Shown: positions 1-8,901 of the stretch, piece after piece
Position numbering within the stretch: position 1 is the stretch's first letter
Layout: the number at the start of each line of letters is the position of its first letter
Assembly (NCBI GenBank): GCA_051005875.1
Contig: JBPCIX010000022.1
Coordinates: 1 to 64,000, forward strand
Source: JBPCIX01 sp051005875
Lineage (GTDB): Bacteria; Actinomycetota; CADDZG01; JAHWKV01
Reading direction: 5' to 3'
Length of the DNA stretch: 64,000 nt
Notes under the pieces: model-generated
The model's database searches: none
What the model was told of the DNA's origin: nothing
What the model saw: only the letters and a program-made list of their open reading frames with translations
Program-made: the position numbers and the translations under genes

Positions 1-146
1 AAGTCAGCGAGCAGCCCTGAGGGACCGCCCTCGCTCTCCGAGTCAACAGCCTTCAAATTCGCTCCCTTCAAGGGGGTTCTTCGAAACGCGGGCTCTCCCT
101 GATTTGACAGACCGCACAGTTGCTAGCGGACCGCCCCGAGGGAGTG

Positions 147-920
147 CTATTTCGAGTCGGGCGCGCTCGGGTCTACGAAGCGGCCTACTTGTTTGGCGGT
201 TGAGGCCGCTACCGCATTCTCCATAGCCGCCTCAAGCGAGGCTTGCACCGCGACCAGGGCAGCGGGTCTGAGCCGAAGAATCGTTTCTGTTATTTCCGCC
301 AGCCGGTCTCCCGGAAGGCCCGCCATTACGAATGGTTCCCAAACATACTCATCGACCAACGCCACAAAGCGGTCGGCGATTGCCTTCGCATCGACGGCGA
401 GCAGCTCGTGCTGGTCCAGGACTGCCTGAAGCGGCACGCCGGCTGCTACCAACTCTGCGCCGACAGACATCAACCGGGGGCTGATTACTCGGTAGTCCCT
501 TCCCTGTGGTTCAAGAAGCCCCAGCGAAACGGCCCTTTCAAGCAGATCGGGCCTTTGAACGATCTCCGGAAAGATCCCTTCAAGACTTGCCCGCGTGACG
601 GTCTCGGAAGACTCGTTGTTCCAGGGCGCAGTTAGCGCCTCTTCGAAATTGAGCACGTCACTCACGCTCCGGCCGTCCTCCCAGGCGTTAAGAAGATCGT
701 TGATCGCTGCCAGTGAAAACCCGCGGGCTTGAAGGCGGTCGATGTAGCGCAGACGGGCAAGATGCCCCTCTCCGTAATAGCCCACCCTTCCTGCCATCCG
801 GGGGGCGGGCAGCAAACCGCGCGTTTGATAAGCCCTGATGTTGCGCGTTGTGGTTTCCGCCAGGCGGGCTAGTTCATCGATTTTTAGTTCGTTCGGGGCC
901 TTGGTTCCTGACTCTGCCAT
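147..920 (-). CDS. MerR-family transcriptional regulator
   Basis: A DNA-binding regulator of 257 residues. Residues about 12-80 form a typical MerR winged helix: a KIDELARLAETTTRNIRAYQ helix-turn-helix, then the GLLPAPR wing and a YIDRLQARGFSL helix. MerR proteins usually bind as dimers to promoters whose -35/-10 spacing is too long and twist them into an active form. The C-terminal part (about 100-250) is helical and contains no cysteine, so a mercury-type thiolate metal site is unlikely; the ligand is unknown. The ATG at 918-920 follows an AGAAGGAG ribosome site. It is transcribed away from the membrane-protein gene at 1049, and a 19-bp-spacer promoter with a dyad sits between them, so that gene is the likely target, possibly together with its own expression. 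Confidence 0.9.
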   Translation of the reverse strand: MAESGTKAPNELKIDELARLAETTTRNIRAYQTRGLLPAPRMAGRVGYYGEGHLARLRYIDRLQARGFSLAAINDLLNAWEDGRSVSDVLNFEEALTAPWNNESSETVTRASLEGIFPEIVQRPDLLERAVSLGLLEPQGRDYRVISPRLMSVGAELVAAGVPLQAVLDQHELLAVDAKAIADRFVALVDEYVWEPFVMAGLPGDRLAEITETILRLRPAALVAVQASLEAAMENAVAASTAKQVGRFVDPSAPDSK

Positions 921-965
921 CTAAACGCTCCTTCTGCCGGCTCTTCGCACCTTTCTATCTTACAC

Positions 966-996
966 TTGACAACGTTACATCTACAAATGTTAGACT
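966..996 (+). promoter_or_regulatory. MerR-type promoter with 19-bp spacer and dyad
   Basis: TTGACA (966-971) and TAGACT (991-996) are separated by 19 bp instead of about 17, the hallmark of MerR-activated promoters. The spacer ends are an imperfect inverted repeat, ACGTT ... AATGT (972-976 and 986-990). It faces the membrane-protein gene, giving a leader of about 45 bases. Assignment to the neighbouring MerR regulator is inference from position and spacing. Confidence 0.7.
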
Positions 997-1048
997 TGAA
1001 TTATTACTTGCCCGTTAAGGCCGAATGCTTGGCCGGCTAGGAGACCAG

Positions 1049-2896
1049 GTGAAGACAAGTCTGATTCTCGCTCATGGCAGCACATGGTCAGGAAACGATT
1101 GGCTCTACTTGACGGCGCCGCTGGCGATCTACAGCGCGTGTGTGTTGGCGTTGCTCGGGTTCGGACGAACCGAGGAGCCTAATCTCTTCAAGTTTTTCTG
1201 CCGCCAGATTTCCGACAGCCTCGAAAGACTCACGGGCTTCGCCGGATGGGCCATGGCCGGGGTTTTGACAGGCCTGCTCTTTCTGCTAATCGCAGTTACA
1301 GGTTTTTACTGGGATGTGGCCGAGCACTTCGATGTGGGACGCGATACAAATCTATTTACGCCGTCTCACATCATGATCCTGGTGGGCCTAAGTGGAATCG
1401 CTTTTGCCGGGTTTGTCGCAACCATTTTTGCAACCGTAGACAAAGCTGCCGTCGGGTTCTCGGCTTTTTGTATTCGGATCCCCTGGTCGGCGGCCACCGT
1501 CACACTGATGGGCGTTGGAAGCTTGGCGGCCTTCCCCGTCGACGCGCTGTGGCACAACGCGTACGGCCTCGATGTGACCCTTTGGAGCCCCCCCCATCTT
1601 CAGCTTGTAGGCGGTGGATCCTTTGCGACTATTGGCCTGATATTGATGATTGCCGAGGGGCGGCTGAAAACCCTACCGACCGCATGGGGAAAAACCGTGC
1701 TCATACTGGCGGCGGGGGCAGGGCTTACCGGAATGACTACTTTTGAAGGGGAATTCGATTTCGGCGCTCCCCAATTCCAGCTGGCCCTTTTGCCTGTGCT
1801 AATCATGGCCGCGGCGGGATTTACCCTGGTGCTGACTCGGATGGCTCTCGGCCCGGGGGGCGCAATCAAGACGGTCATGTTTTACCTGTTTCTGCGCGTC
1901 GGACTTGGTTTGGCTGTAGATGCGGGGCTCGGCCACACGTATCCAAGGTTTCCTCTCTATCTGGCGAGTGCGTTGGCCGTGGAAGGCGCTGCCCTTTGGG
2001 CAGGTACCGACCGCCGGCTTCGCTTTGGCCTAATAGCCGGGGCTCTTGTCGGGACAGTCGGATTGATCGGGGAGCTGGCATGGGTAACCCTGTCTGGATG
2101 GGGAACTTCGTCCCCCGCCCTTCTCCCCAAAATAGCCATCCTTGCGCCCATTGCCGCCCTCGCGTCCGCAGTAATCGGCGCCGGACTCGCCAAGCCTTTC
2201 GGCAAGCCAACAGACAGTGTGCCGCTCGCAGGTTTAGTTCTGGCTGGATTGATTCTCCTCGGATCCTTTGCGGTACTGCTTCCTAGAGGCGTGGGGAATG
2301 TAGACGCTGTAATTAGCCTTGAAAAGGTAGGTGAAAGGGCGAAGGTACAAGTGCAGCTGGATCCCCCTGATGCGGCGGACGGTGCCATCGCCTTTGGTAT
2401 CAATTCCTGGCAAGGCGGAGGCACTGTCGATGCGTCCCTGCGCAAGGTGGGCCCCGGACGATACGTTTCATCGAGAACAGTTCCCATTACGGGACAATGG
2501 AAGACAACCGTCTCGCTGCTTCGTGGCAACGAAATTATGGCGGCGCCCATCTACATGGCGGCTGACCCGGGAATCACCGGTGATCGAGCCTTCTTCTTCG
2601 GGACGATTCGCAAAGCCGAGGCAATTGCGGCTTTGCCGGAAAGAAGAGTCTCGTTCGTCAAGAACACCGACCTTTTGATGCGCGAAGCCCATGAAGGACC
2701 GGCCTGGCCGGCAATCGTCGTTTGGAGCGTATGGATAGCGCTTCTAGTGATCTGGGGAACCCTGCTCGCGCTGACATCTAAGAAGATCGTCAGACCGGGC
2801 GACTCGGACGGTTCGGCGGACGCGCCTGCATTGACCTCGCCGGACCAAAAGGCCGCTCCCCTGCCCTGGAGCCCGGCGAGCTGGCCCTCCGGGTAA
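1049..2896 (+). CDS. Polytopic membrane protein with C-terminal beta-sandwich-like region
   Basis: I do not recognise a named family. The N-terminal two thirds is a series of roughly twelve hydrophobic segments; the last about 200 residues hold a non-membrane stretch (from about GNVDAVISLEKVGERAKVQ) resembling YtkA/FixH-like extracytoplasmic beta-sandwiches, followed by one last membrane segment (WPAIVVWSVWIALLVIWGTL) and a charged tail. Two similar motifs, EHFDVGRDTNLFTPSH and WHNAYGLDVTLWSPPH, each place histidines 14 positions apart at segment ends, suggesting an internal duplication and possible metal or haem ligation (inference). An ATG lies in frame at 1025, but the GTG at 1049 has AGGAG five bases before it and is preferred. 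It sits behind a MerR-style promoter, so expression is probably signal-dependent. Confidence 0.75.
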   Translation: MKTSLILAHGSTWSGNDWLYLTAPLAIYSACVLALLGFGRTEEPNLFKFFCRQISDSLERLTGFAGWAMAGVLTGLLFLLIAVTGFYWDVAEHFDVGRDTNLFTPSHIMILVGLSGIAFAGFVATIFATVDKAAVGFSAFCIRIPWSAATVTLMGVGSLAAFPVDALWHNAYGLDVTLWSPPHLQLVGGGSFATIGLILMIAEGRLKTLPTAWGKTVLILAAGAGLTGMTTFEGEFDFGAPQFQLALLPVLIMAAAGFTLVLTRMALGPGGAIKTVMFYLFLRVGLGLAVDAGLGHTYPRFPLYLASALAVEGAALWAGTDRRLRFGLIAGALVGTVGLIGELAWVTLSGWGTSSPALLPKIAILAPIAALASAVIGAGLAKPFGKPTDSVPLAGLVLAGLILLGSFAVLLPRGVGNVDAVISLEKVGERAKVQVQLDPPDAADGAIAFGINSWQGGGTVDASLRKVGPGRYVSSRTVPITGQWKTTVSLLRGNEIMAAPIYMAADPGITGDRAFFFGTIRKAEAIAALPERRVSFVKNTDLLMREAHEGPAWPAIVVWSVWIALLVIWGTLLALTSKKIVRPGDSDGSADAPALTSPDQKAAPLPWSPASWPSG

Positions 2897-3005
2897 ACCC
2901 GGGGGCGTAGGTCCACAATCCACACCCCTGTCACGCTTGCGCCCACCTCTGCCACGCTTGCACCCTGGAATCGACAAGTAGGCTGGCGGCGTTGCATCTG
3001 TTCCC

Positions 3006-4262
3006 CTAAGGATAAATCGGCGGGGGTATCACGGGCGCGAGAATTTCGAGTACTACTTGCCCAACTCCTGGCAAGCCTACGGCCTCAGCGGCTGCTTGCG
3101 ACAAGTCGAGTTCTCTGCCCGGGACATAGGGCCCTCTGTCGGTGATCACCACGACCGCCGACTTCCCGGCGTTGGTGACCTTCACCAAGGTCCCAAAGGG
3201 AAGAGTGAGGCTGGCGGCGGTCATTTGATTCGACCTGAAAGTCGATCCGCTGGAAGCCCTGCATCCCTCGAAGGTAGGGCCGTACCAGGACGACTGGACA
3301 TTTAGCACGACGCCCGTGCCGGCCAGCTTGGGAGGCATGAAGGGCTCAGGGCCTGCGGCAGGAGCGTACCAATCCAAAAGCTCAGCCAGGCGCCGGTCCT
3401 GTTCCGGCTGGCCGGCTGAACATCCGTGGGGAATTCGAAGTCCCAGCGTGTTGGCGGAAAGGGCTGCTTGCTGAGCCGCCATCGCTTGGCCTATGGCATG
3501 CCGCAGCTGTCCGAGTGACGCTGTTCGTTTTTCCCTCGCCTGACGCAACTTTTCTCGAGCTTTGCTTAGATCCCGGCTCTGCGTCGCCAGATTCTCGGAT
3601 GCCGTTTGCAGATCGGCCTTCTCGGTCAGGAGCTTCTCCTTGAACCGGATGGAGTCCTGAACGAGCTTTGTGCGGTGCCCCGCGAGGTTCTTCCAAAATT
3701 TCTCGACTTTGCCCAGGTCGCTCCAGGTTCGAGCCATGAACAAAGGAGCCCAAACCGCGCCCAGCGTTTCCGTGTAGGTCTGACGCGCGTCCTCATTCCA
3801 CCGCCGCTTCAACTCCTGAAACCTTAGGTCCAGTCGGGCCACTTCCTCGCCGCGCAACAGAATGCCGGTTTGTAGATCTGACGTTCTGCTCTCGCCCTGC
3901 TGGATGGTTTGATTGACCCCGAAGATCCGAGCATCCAAGTCGGCCAGCTGGGCCAGCAGCCTGGCCGTTTCAGCGTTCGACTTCTCCACGCTGCTGCGAA
4001 TCGCTGCAAGCTCTTCGAGTGACGGACCGGGCCGCGGTGGAGGTACAGGAGCCGGCTCCTGCACCTGTGGCGGTACTTGGTCCTCAGCAGGTACGGATTG
4101 GGGGCCCGGTTCTTCTTGAGCCCCGAGATGAGAAACCGGAACGAGGGTCGGCGCCAACAGTAAGGCCGCCAAAAAGGCGACAAGAACAGGCCGTGGAAAT
4201 CGGCTATAAAGGGACCGGGCTCGGACCCCGACCGCGCGAATGAACCCTTTTAAAGAAACCAT
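3006..4262 (-). CDS. Secreted coiled-coil protein with RlpA-like double-psi beta-barrel
   Basis: An exported cell-envelope protein of 418 residues. A basic N-terminus and hydrophobic stretch (VLVAFLAALLLAPTLVP, about 25-42) form a signal peptide or anchor. A Pro-rich segment follows, then a long coiled coil (about 80-270) like those of PcsB/CwlO-type wall hydrolase regulators. The C-terminal about 90 residues match RlpA: SSWYGPTFEG, ASLTLPFGTLVKV, VVVITDRGPY and RELDLS, including the Asp that is catalytic in lytic RlpA enzymes. RlpA proteins bind or cleave peptidoglycan; whether this one cleaves is not decided by sequence. It lies about 100 bp downstream of tRNA-Val on the same strand. A TACCGT box lies seven bases before the ATG, close to the leaderless spacing seen elsewhere in the window. 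Confidence 0.85.
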   Translation of the reverse strand: MVSLKGFIRAVGVRARSLYSRFPRPVLVAFLAALLLAPTLVPVSHLGAQEEPGPQSVPAEDQVPPQVQEPAPVPPPRPGPSLEELAAIRSSVEKSNAETARLLAQLADLDARIFGVNQTIQQGESRTSDLQTGILLRGEEVARLDLRFQELKRRWNEDARQTYTETLGAVWAPLFMARTWSDLGKVEKFWKNLAGHRTKLVQDSIRFKEKLLTEKADLQTASENLATQSRDLSKAREKLRQAREKRTASLGQLRHAIGQAMAAQQAALSANTLGLRIPHGCSAGQPEQDRRLAELLDWYAPAAGPEPFMPPKLAGTGVVLNVQSSWYGPTFEGCRASSGSTFRSNQMTAASLTLPFGTLVKVTNAGKSAVVVITDRGPYVPGRELDLSQAAAEAVGLPGVGQVVLEILAPVIPPPIYP

Positions 4263-4365
4263 AGTAGAAACGGTACCAGCTCCACAACGTCCGACATATT
4301 TGCCTTGCCAAGGCTCCCGTAACTGTATATCTCACAAAAGGGATAAAACAGGCACATTTCCAAAG

Positions 4366-4437
4366 TGGGCGCGGAGGGTTTTGAACCCCCGACCTCTGCC
4401 GTGTGAAGGCAGCGCTCTCCCGCTGAGCTACGCGCCC
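4366..4437 (-). tRNA. tRNA-Val (CAC)
   Basis: The reverse strand folds into a complete cloverleaf of 72 bases: acceptor GGGCGCG paired with CGCGCCC, D-arm AGCTCAGCGGGAGAGCG, anticodon stem CTGCC/GGCAG around the loop TTCACAC (anticodon CAC, valine GTG codons), and T-arm GGGGGTTCAAAACCCTC. The discriminator is A and CCA is not encoded. Confidence 0.95.
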
Positions 4438-4491
4438 TTGGCCCGCTTTGCCAGGTGCCTGCATTATAGAGACGATGCCGATCAGTTCTGC

Positions 4492-5124
4492 CTAGATCAG
4501 TTTCAGGGCGACCATCACGCCGTCTCTGACCGGGATGATCATCGACATAAAATCGGGGTCCTCGTAGATTACTTTGTTGTGCTTGCGGATTGCCTCGGTC
4601 CAGGCATCGTCATCGTCGCGAGCTACCCTGCCCGACCATAAAACGTTGTCGCACATGTACAGCCCGCCTTTTCGAAGCTTCGATTTGGCGACGTCAAATG
4701 CTCTCGGATAATCCCCCTTGTCTATGTCGCAATAGACGGCATCGAATTGGCCGTCGGTTTCGGCAAGGGAATCTACGGCGTCGCCCACCATGAACTTGCA
4801 ACGATCCCATACTCCGGCCCTGCCCAAGAAGTCTTTAGCTAGCTCTGCGTTATCTGCGTCCCCGTCGGTCAAAATAACTTCACCCTCGGCCCCCACCGCG
4901 CGGGCAAACCAGTAGCCGGAAAAGCCATACCCAGAGCCCAGCTCGAATACTCTCCGAGCGCCGATCGAGCGGGCCAGCAACTCTAAAGAGGCGCCCACGA
5001 CCCGGCCCACAATCGGGAAACCCCTTTCTTCGGCCCGCTTTTCCATCTCAATCAGAACCGGCTCGTCGTAGCGGTCACACAACTTACGAAGATAGCCGGA
5101 GACTTCTTCGTCAAGAAAATTCAT
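4492..5124 (-). CDS. SAM-dependent O-methyltransferase (family 3)
   Basis: A 210-residue class I methyltransferase of the catechol/caffeoyl-CoA O-methyltransferase-like family. The SAM-binding motif I is VFELGSGYGFSGYWFARAVG (about 58-77), motif II has VILTDGD, and FDAVYCDIDKGDYP carries the metal/substrate Asp region of the family. The length matches soluble bacterial members. These enzymes methylate hydroxyls of small aromatics or unknown metabolites; the substrate cannot be told here. Its ATG overlaps the stop of the upstream lipoprotein gene by four bases (ATGA), so it is co-transcribed with that gene and probably with polA. Confidence 0.88.
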   Translation of the reverse strand: MNFLDEEVSGYLRKLCDRYDEPVLIEMEKRAEERGFPIVGRVVGASLELLARSIGARRVFELGSGYGFSGYWFARAVGAEGEVILTDGDADNAELAKDFLGRAGVWDRCKFMVGDAVDSLAETDGQFDAVYCDIDKGDYPRAFDVAKSKLRKGGLYMCDNVLWSGRVARDDDDAWTEAIRKHNKVIYEDPDFMSMIIPVRDGVMVALKLI

Positions 5125-6077
5125 GCGCCGGTCCCCGGCGTTGGCGCCGCCGCTGGCGGCACAGGAGGGCTCCCGGACGCCGCCACTGACAGTTGACCGA
5201 ACATGCCTTTCAATGCATGCAGTTCACCATCGGGGCCGGCGATGAAACATGCGTATTCGTATACGCCCGGCTCGAGGTCAACATTGAATTTCACAGTCCC
5301 GCCGGGCAGGGCTGTGGCACTTTGGCCGAACTGCTTATCGATAAGCCCGGCTGTGTCTGTGCCCGCACGGTTCGCATCAATAACCTGCTCGGCGGTAACA
5401 CCTTCTTTGAGCTTGACTAGCGCCAAAAAGTGCCTCTGCTTTCCGTTGTTGTTGAGAACAAGCGTCTGGGGTCCGGGCGCTAGCTGAGCAGGAATCACGA
5501 AAGCGTACTCGGTTGCCCCAACCTCGACTTCCGGCCCGCCGGCGGCCGGAGCCGGGAGTGTTGCGGCGTTAGTCTCGGTTGCTCCACACCTCTTGAATCC
5601 GTATTGCTGAGTTGCCAAAGCGGCCTGTTCCAAATCCCCATAAGCCCGGTCGAGAAACCTCTTCGCCCCGGTAGAGTCCCCTGCCTCCAGGGCCCGTTTC
5701 GCTGCAGCAAACTGCGCCCCCGATCGATCTAGAATTCTCAGTCCCTTGTTCAAGCTCGCCGAACTCTGGGAAGGCGGACCCAGTCCTCTCAGATCTCCGG
5801 CCAGCTCGGGCAGATGCACGGCGAAATAGTTCAAGAAGCGAGTTCCATCTTTGACTTCCTCGGGTGTTGCATCGGGGCGGAATGGGTTGCCGGCAGGCGC
5901 TAGGCGACTTGCCTTCGAATCAAAGTTGTTGCACTGCTTGTCGCCTCTGGCGATGAACTCGGCTTTCGTGAGTCGCTCCTGGCCGCAGTTCGCCAACGCA
6001 AACACCGCAACGGCGGCCGGGAGTAATTTGAAATGCAAACGCCGTCTGCAGGCACTTGGTGCACTAAGCTTTTGCAT
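5121..6077 (-). CDS. Lipoprotein with C-terminal cupredoxin-like domain
   Basis: An exported lipoprotein: the signal segment LLPAAVAVFALANCGQ ends in a lipobox with Cys as the lipidation site. The middle (about 45-170) is helical and unassigned. The last about 110 residues form a cupredoxin-like beta-sandwich (YAFVIPAQLAPG, LVLNNNGKQRHFLAL, GVYEYACFIAGPDGELHALKGM). A His, a Cys, a second His and a Met occur in the order of a type 1 copper site, but the spacing is unusual, so copper binding is not certain. The frame stays open upstream to 6107, but the ATG at 6077 (MQKLSAPSACRRR), overlapping the polA stop by 14 bases, gives a normal signal peptide. It sits between polA and the methyltransferase gene in one operon. 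Confidence 0.72.
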   Translation of the reverse strand: MQKLSAPSACRRRLHFKLLPAAVAVFALANCGQERLTKAEFIARGDKQCNNFDSKASRLAPAGNPFRPDATPEEVKDGTRFLNYFAVHLPELAGDLRGLGPPSQSSASLNKGLRILDRSGAQFAAAKRALEAGDSTGAKRFLDRAYGDLEQAALATQQYGFKRCGATETNAATLPAPAAGGPEVEVGATEYAFVIPAQLAPGPQTLVLNNNGKQRHFLALVKLKEGVTAEQVIDANRAGTDTAGLIDKQFGQSATALPGGTVKFNVDLEPGVYEYACFIAGPDGELHALKGMFGQLSVAASGSPPVPPAAAPTPGTGA

Positions 6078-8805
6078 CTGCCCAGTTCGGCCCCCATGCC
6101 AGGTCAACTTTCAGGGGCGCCTTCAGTTCGATCACGCTTTCCATGGCAACCCTTACTTGTTCGGCAACAGTTTCAACTTCGCCCTCGGCCACTTCGAACA
6201 CAAGCTCGTCGTGAACGGTAAGAACCATCCGCGCTCCCCCCTGATCGCTAAAGACCGACCCCTCGCACAAGGCCTCGTCGGCCCTGACCATTGCGAGCTT
6301 CATAACGTCGGCGGCCGACCCTTGAATGGGAGCATTCAGGGCTTGTCGCTCCCCCAGGCTCCTAACTCTCGGGTTTCTCGATTTTAGCTCAGGAAGGTAC
6401 CGTCTGCGCCCGAGCATCGTTGTTGTAAAACCATCGGTTGTAGCCTGATCAACCACTTCGTCAAGATACTCCCTGACCTTCGGGTATAGGGCAAAGAACC
6501 CGTCGATGTAAGTTTTGGCCTGATCCATGGGAATCCGAAGCCGCTGCGAAAGGCCGAATGGCCCCATCCCGTATGTCACGCCGTACGACACCATCTTGCC
6601 CACGCTTCGAAGCTCACTGGTCACCTCGCCCGGATTGATGCCAAGCGCCTTTGCAATTGATGCCGTATGGATGTCCTCACCCTCTCGAAACGCTCTCAGC
6701 AACTCAGGGTCTTCGCAAAGATGAGCAAGAATTCTAAGTTCAATCTGGGAGTAGTCGGCGACCAGCAAGACGTTGCCCTCGTCGGGGACAAATGCCCGGC
6801 GAATCTGTTTGCCCTCCTGGGTTCTTATCGGAATGTTTTGAAGATTAGGGGTGTCCGAGCTTAGGCGTCCGGTCGAGGCAACCGTCTGATTGAAGCGGCA
6901 ATGCAGCCTGCCGGTTGTCGGATCTACCAGCGGCGGAAGTGCATCGATGTAGGTGGACTTTAGCTTTGCGCGTTCCCGGTATCGCAAAATAAGGTCGATG
7001 ATTGGGTGCTCGGTTCTCAGAGATTCAAGCACTCCCGCATCGGTTGAATAGCCGGTCTTGGTCTTTTTGGAAGGCTTCAGCCCCAGGCGATCGTAAAGAA
7101 TTTGCCGCAGCTGCGGAGGGGACCCTATGTTGAAGGGACCGCCGGCGTTCGCATAGATTCCTGCTTCAATCGTCGTCAATTCTTTGGTAATGACCTGCGA
7201 CATGTTCATCAGGTATGCGACGTCAATCTTGATTCCTGCTCTTTCCATCTTTGCAAGGACTGCGGTCAAGGGGATCTCGAGATCCGTGAACAGGTCCCAG
7301 GCGCCCCGATTTCGTAGCTCCTTCTCGAAAATTTCACCGAGTTGGCCCACGGCAACCGCCTCTCGGCCAAGCCTTATTCCATGCTCGCTGTCGGCCTGGT
7401 CGGCGGCGGGTTGATCCAGCAAGGATTGTTGACCCGGTTCAGGTGAGGCGTCAGGGTCGGCTGCGTCCAACGCCAGGTCTTTGTCCAGGTACTGGCGTGC
7501 AAGCTCGTCAAGTTTGTAGGAGCCTCGTGCGGGGTCCAGCAGGTAGGCCGCTATTTCAGTATCCATTTCGACCCTTGCAGGCGCCAGGCCCGCTGCAAAA
7601 AGTCTTTGCAACGCCTGCTTGGATTGATGGGTCACGATCGCCGCTTTGCCAACCGCAGGCCCCAAGGCCTCCCAAACCCTTTCGGCCGGCAGCGGCGAGC
7701 CGAGGCGGACAACCTGGGCATCGCCACCCAGGGCAACCGCCAGGGCATCGGCCGGCGCCCGCGGGCTTTTGGGGTCGCCGCTTATCCTGAGAGTTAGCCG
7801 GGACGAGGTGGCCATTTCTTTTGCAAGAAGCTCTAGCCCCCCTTCGGTCGTCACTTCGCTCGTCCTTGCTTCAAATCCTGGGGTGGCTGCCCCGGCCTCG
7901 GGATGCTCCGCCACAAGCCGGTCATAGAGGACTTTGAATTCCAGATCGTCAAAAAGTTTGCGGATTTGGGTGAAATTCCAGTCCCCCACTTTCAAGCTGC
8001 TTGAATCAACCGTGAGTTGGGCTAGGTCAACGCCTTGGTTCGCAAGATCAGCGGATGTGCGGAACCGAAAAAACTCCCGGTTTGTCAAAAGGCGTTCCTC
8101 GGACTCGGCGAGGCTCGCAGCCAGCTTGGGTTTTAGATCATTCAGGTGCCCAAAAATTTCCTCCAGAGTCCCGTAAGTCTGAATCAATTTCGCCGCCGTC
8201 TTCTCGCCGACTCCGACAACGCCTGCGATATTGTCGGATGGGTCCCCCCTAAGCGCTGCGTAGTCAAGGTAGCGCTCCGGCCCGAATCCGTACCTTTCGT
8301 TAACCGCCGCTTCGTCATACAACACCGTGTCGGAAACTCCCCTGCGGTTCATCAATAAATGGACGGTCGGCCCAACCATTTGAAAGAAGTCCCGGTCGGC
8401 CGTGACCACGATTATTTGATGTCCCTGCTCTGCCAACTGTCCGCCGAGCACATAAATCAAGTCGTCGGCCTCGATACCGGAAACCTCGAATCGCCTGATC
8501 CCCAAAACGTCGAGAACTTCATGGATGAGGCCCATTTGCTGCCGGAACTCATCGGGGGCCGAGGTCCTTTGCGCCTTGTATTCGGGGCGAATAGCGGTCC
8601 GCTCGGCAGGGGCCCCTTTGTCGAAAGCCACGGCAACATAGTTGGTTTTGTGATCCTGCAGAGCCTTGATGAGCATGCCCGTGAACCCGTAAACGGCGTT
8701 GGTCACCTGGCCGCTTGTAGTGCGAAGATCCGGCGGGAGAGCGTAAAACGCCCTATAGGCCAGGGAATGTCCATCCAGCAACAGAATTTTCTGACCGGTG
8801 CTCAC
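6064..8805 (-). CDS. polA: DNA polymerase I
   Basis: Repair and Okazaki-processing polymerase, 913 residues, normal length. Domains in order: 5'-3' exonuclease/FEN (LLLDGHSLAYRAF, EADDLIYVL, about 1-290), a 3'-5' exonuclease-like domain (about 310-480) whose metal-binding acidic motif is not visible (LTLRISGD where DxE is expected), and the polymerase domain (about 540-913) with DYSQIELRILAHL (motif A), RSVGKMVSYGVTYG (motif B) and VHDELVFEV (motif C). Loss of the proofreading site resembles Taq and actinobacterial Pol I. The residue equivalent to E. coli Phe762 is Tyr, a change known to weaken discrimination against dideoxynucleotides. It starts with GTG and heads a short operon with the lipoprotein and methyltransferase genes. 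Confidence 0.98.
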   Translation of the reverse strand: MSTGQKILLLDGHSLAYRAFYALPPDLRTTSGQVTNAVYGFTGMLIKALQDHKTNYVAVAFDKGAPAERTAIRPEYKAQRTSAPDEFRQQMGLIHEVLDVLGIRRFEVSGIEADDLIYVLGGQLAEQGHQIIVVTADRDFFQMVGPTVHLLMNRRGVSDTVLYDEAAVNERYGFGPERYLDYAALRGDPSDNIAGVVGVGEKTAAKLIQTYGTLEEIFGHLNDLKPKLAASLAESEERLLTNREFFRFRTSADLANQGVDLAQLTVDSSSLKVGDWNFTQIRKLFDDLEFKVLYDRLVAEHPEAGAATPGFEARTSEVTTEGGLELLAKEMATSSRLTLRISGDPKSPRAPADALAVALGGDAQVVRLGSPLPAERVWEALGPAVGKAAIVTHQSKQALQRLFAAGLAPARVEMDTEIAAYLLDPARGSYKLDELARQYLDKDLALDAADPDASPEPGQQSLLDQPAADQADSEHGIRLGREAVAVGQLGEIFEKELRNRGAWDLFTDLEIPLTAVLAKMERAGIKIDVAYLMNMSQVITKELTTIEAGIYANAGGPFNIGSPPQLRQILYDRLGLKPSKKTKTGYSTDAGVLESLRTEHPIIDLILRYRERAKLKSTYIDALPPLVDPTTGRLHCRFNQTVASTGRLSSDTPNLQNIPIRTQEGKQIRRAFVPDEGNVLLVADYSQIELRILAHLCEDPELLRAFREGEDIHTASIAKALGINPGEVTSELRSVGKMVSYGVTYGMGPFGLSQRLRIPMDQAKTYIDGFFALYPKVREYLDEVVDQATTDGFTTTMLGRRRYLPELKSRNPRVRSLGERQALNAPIQGSAADVMKLAMVRADEALCEGSVFSDQGGARMVLTVHDELVFEVAEGEVETVAEQVRVAMESVIELKAPLKVDLAWGPNWADAKA

Positions 8806-8901
8806 GTTCCACCGACTATATTAGAGGGGCGTTAAACAAGTGAGATGCTTTTGAACTAATTTGGTAAGCACCTGATTTTGGTAAGCAAAGGAGTTTGTTC
8901 G

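Noticed and set aside
1..146. Possible gene end at the left window edge
   Set aside because: No open frame with recognisable features; treated as intergenic or cut off.
2921..2970. Near-repeat of CACGCTTGC(G/A)CCC downstream of the membrane-protein gene
   Set aside because: Two imperfect copies only, no hairpin or U-tract; no function supported.
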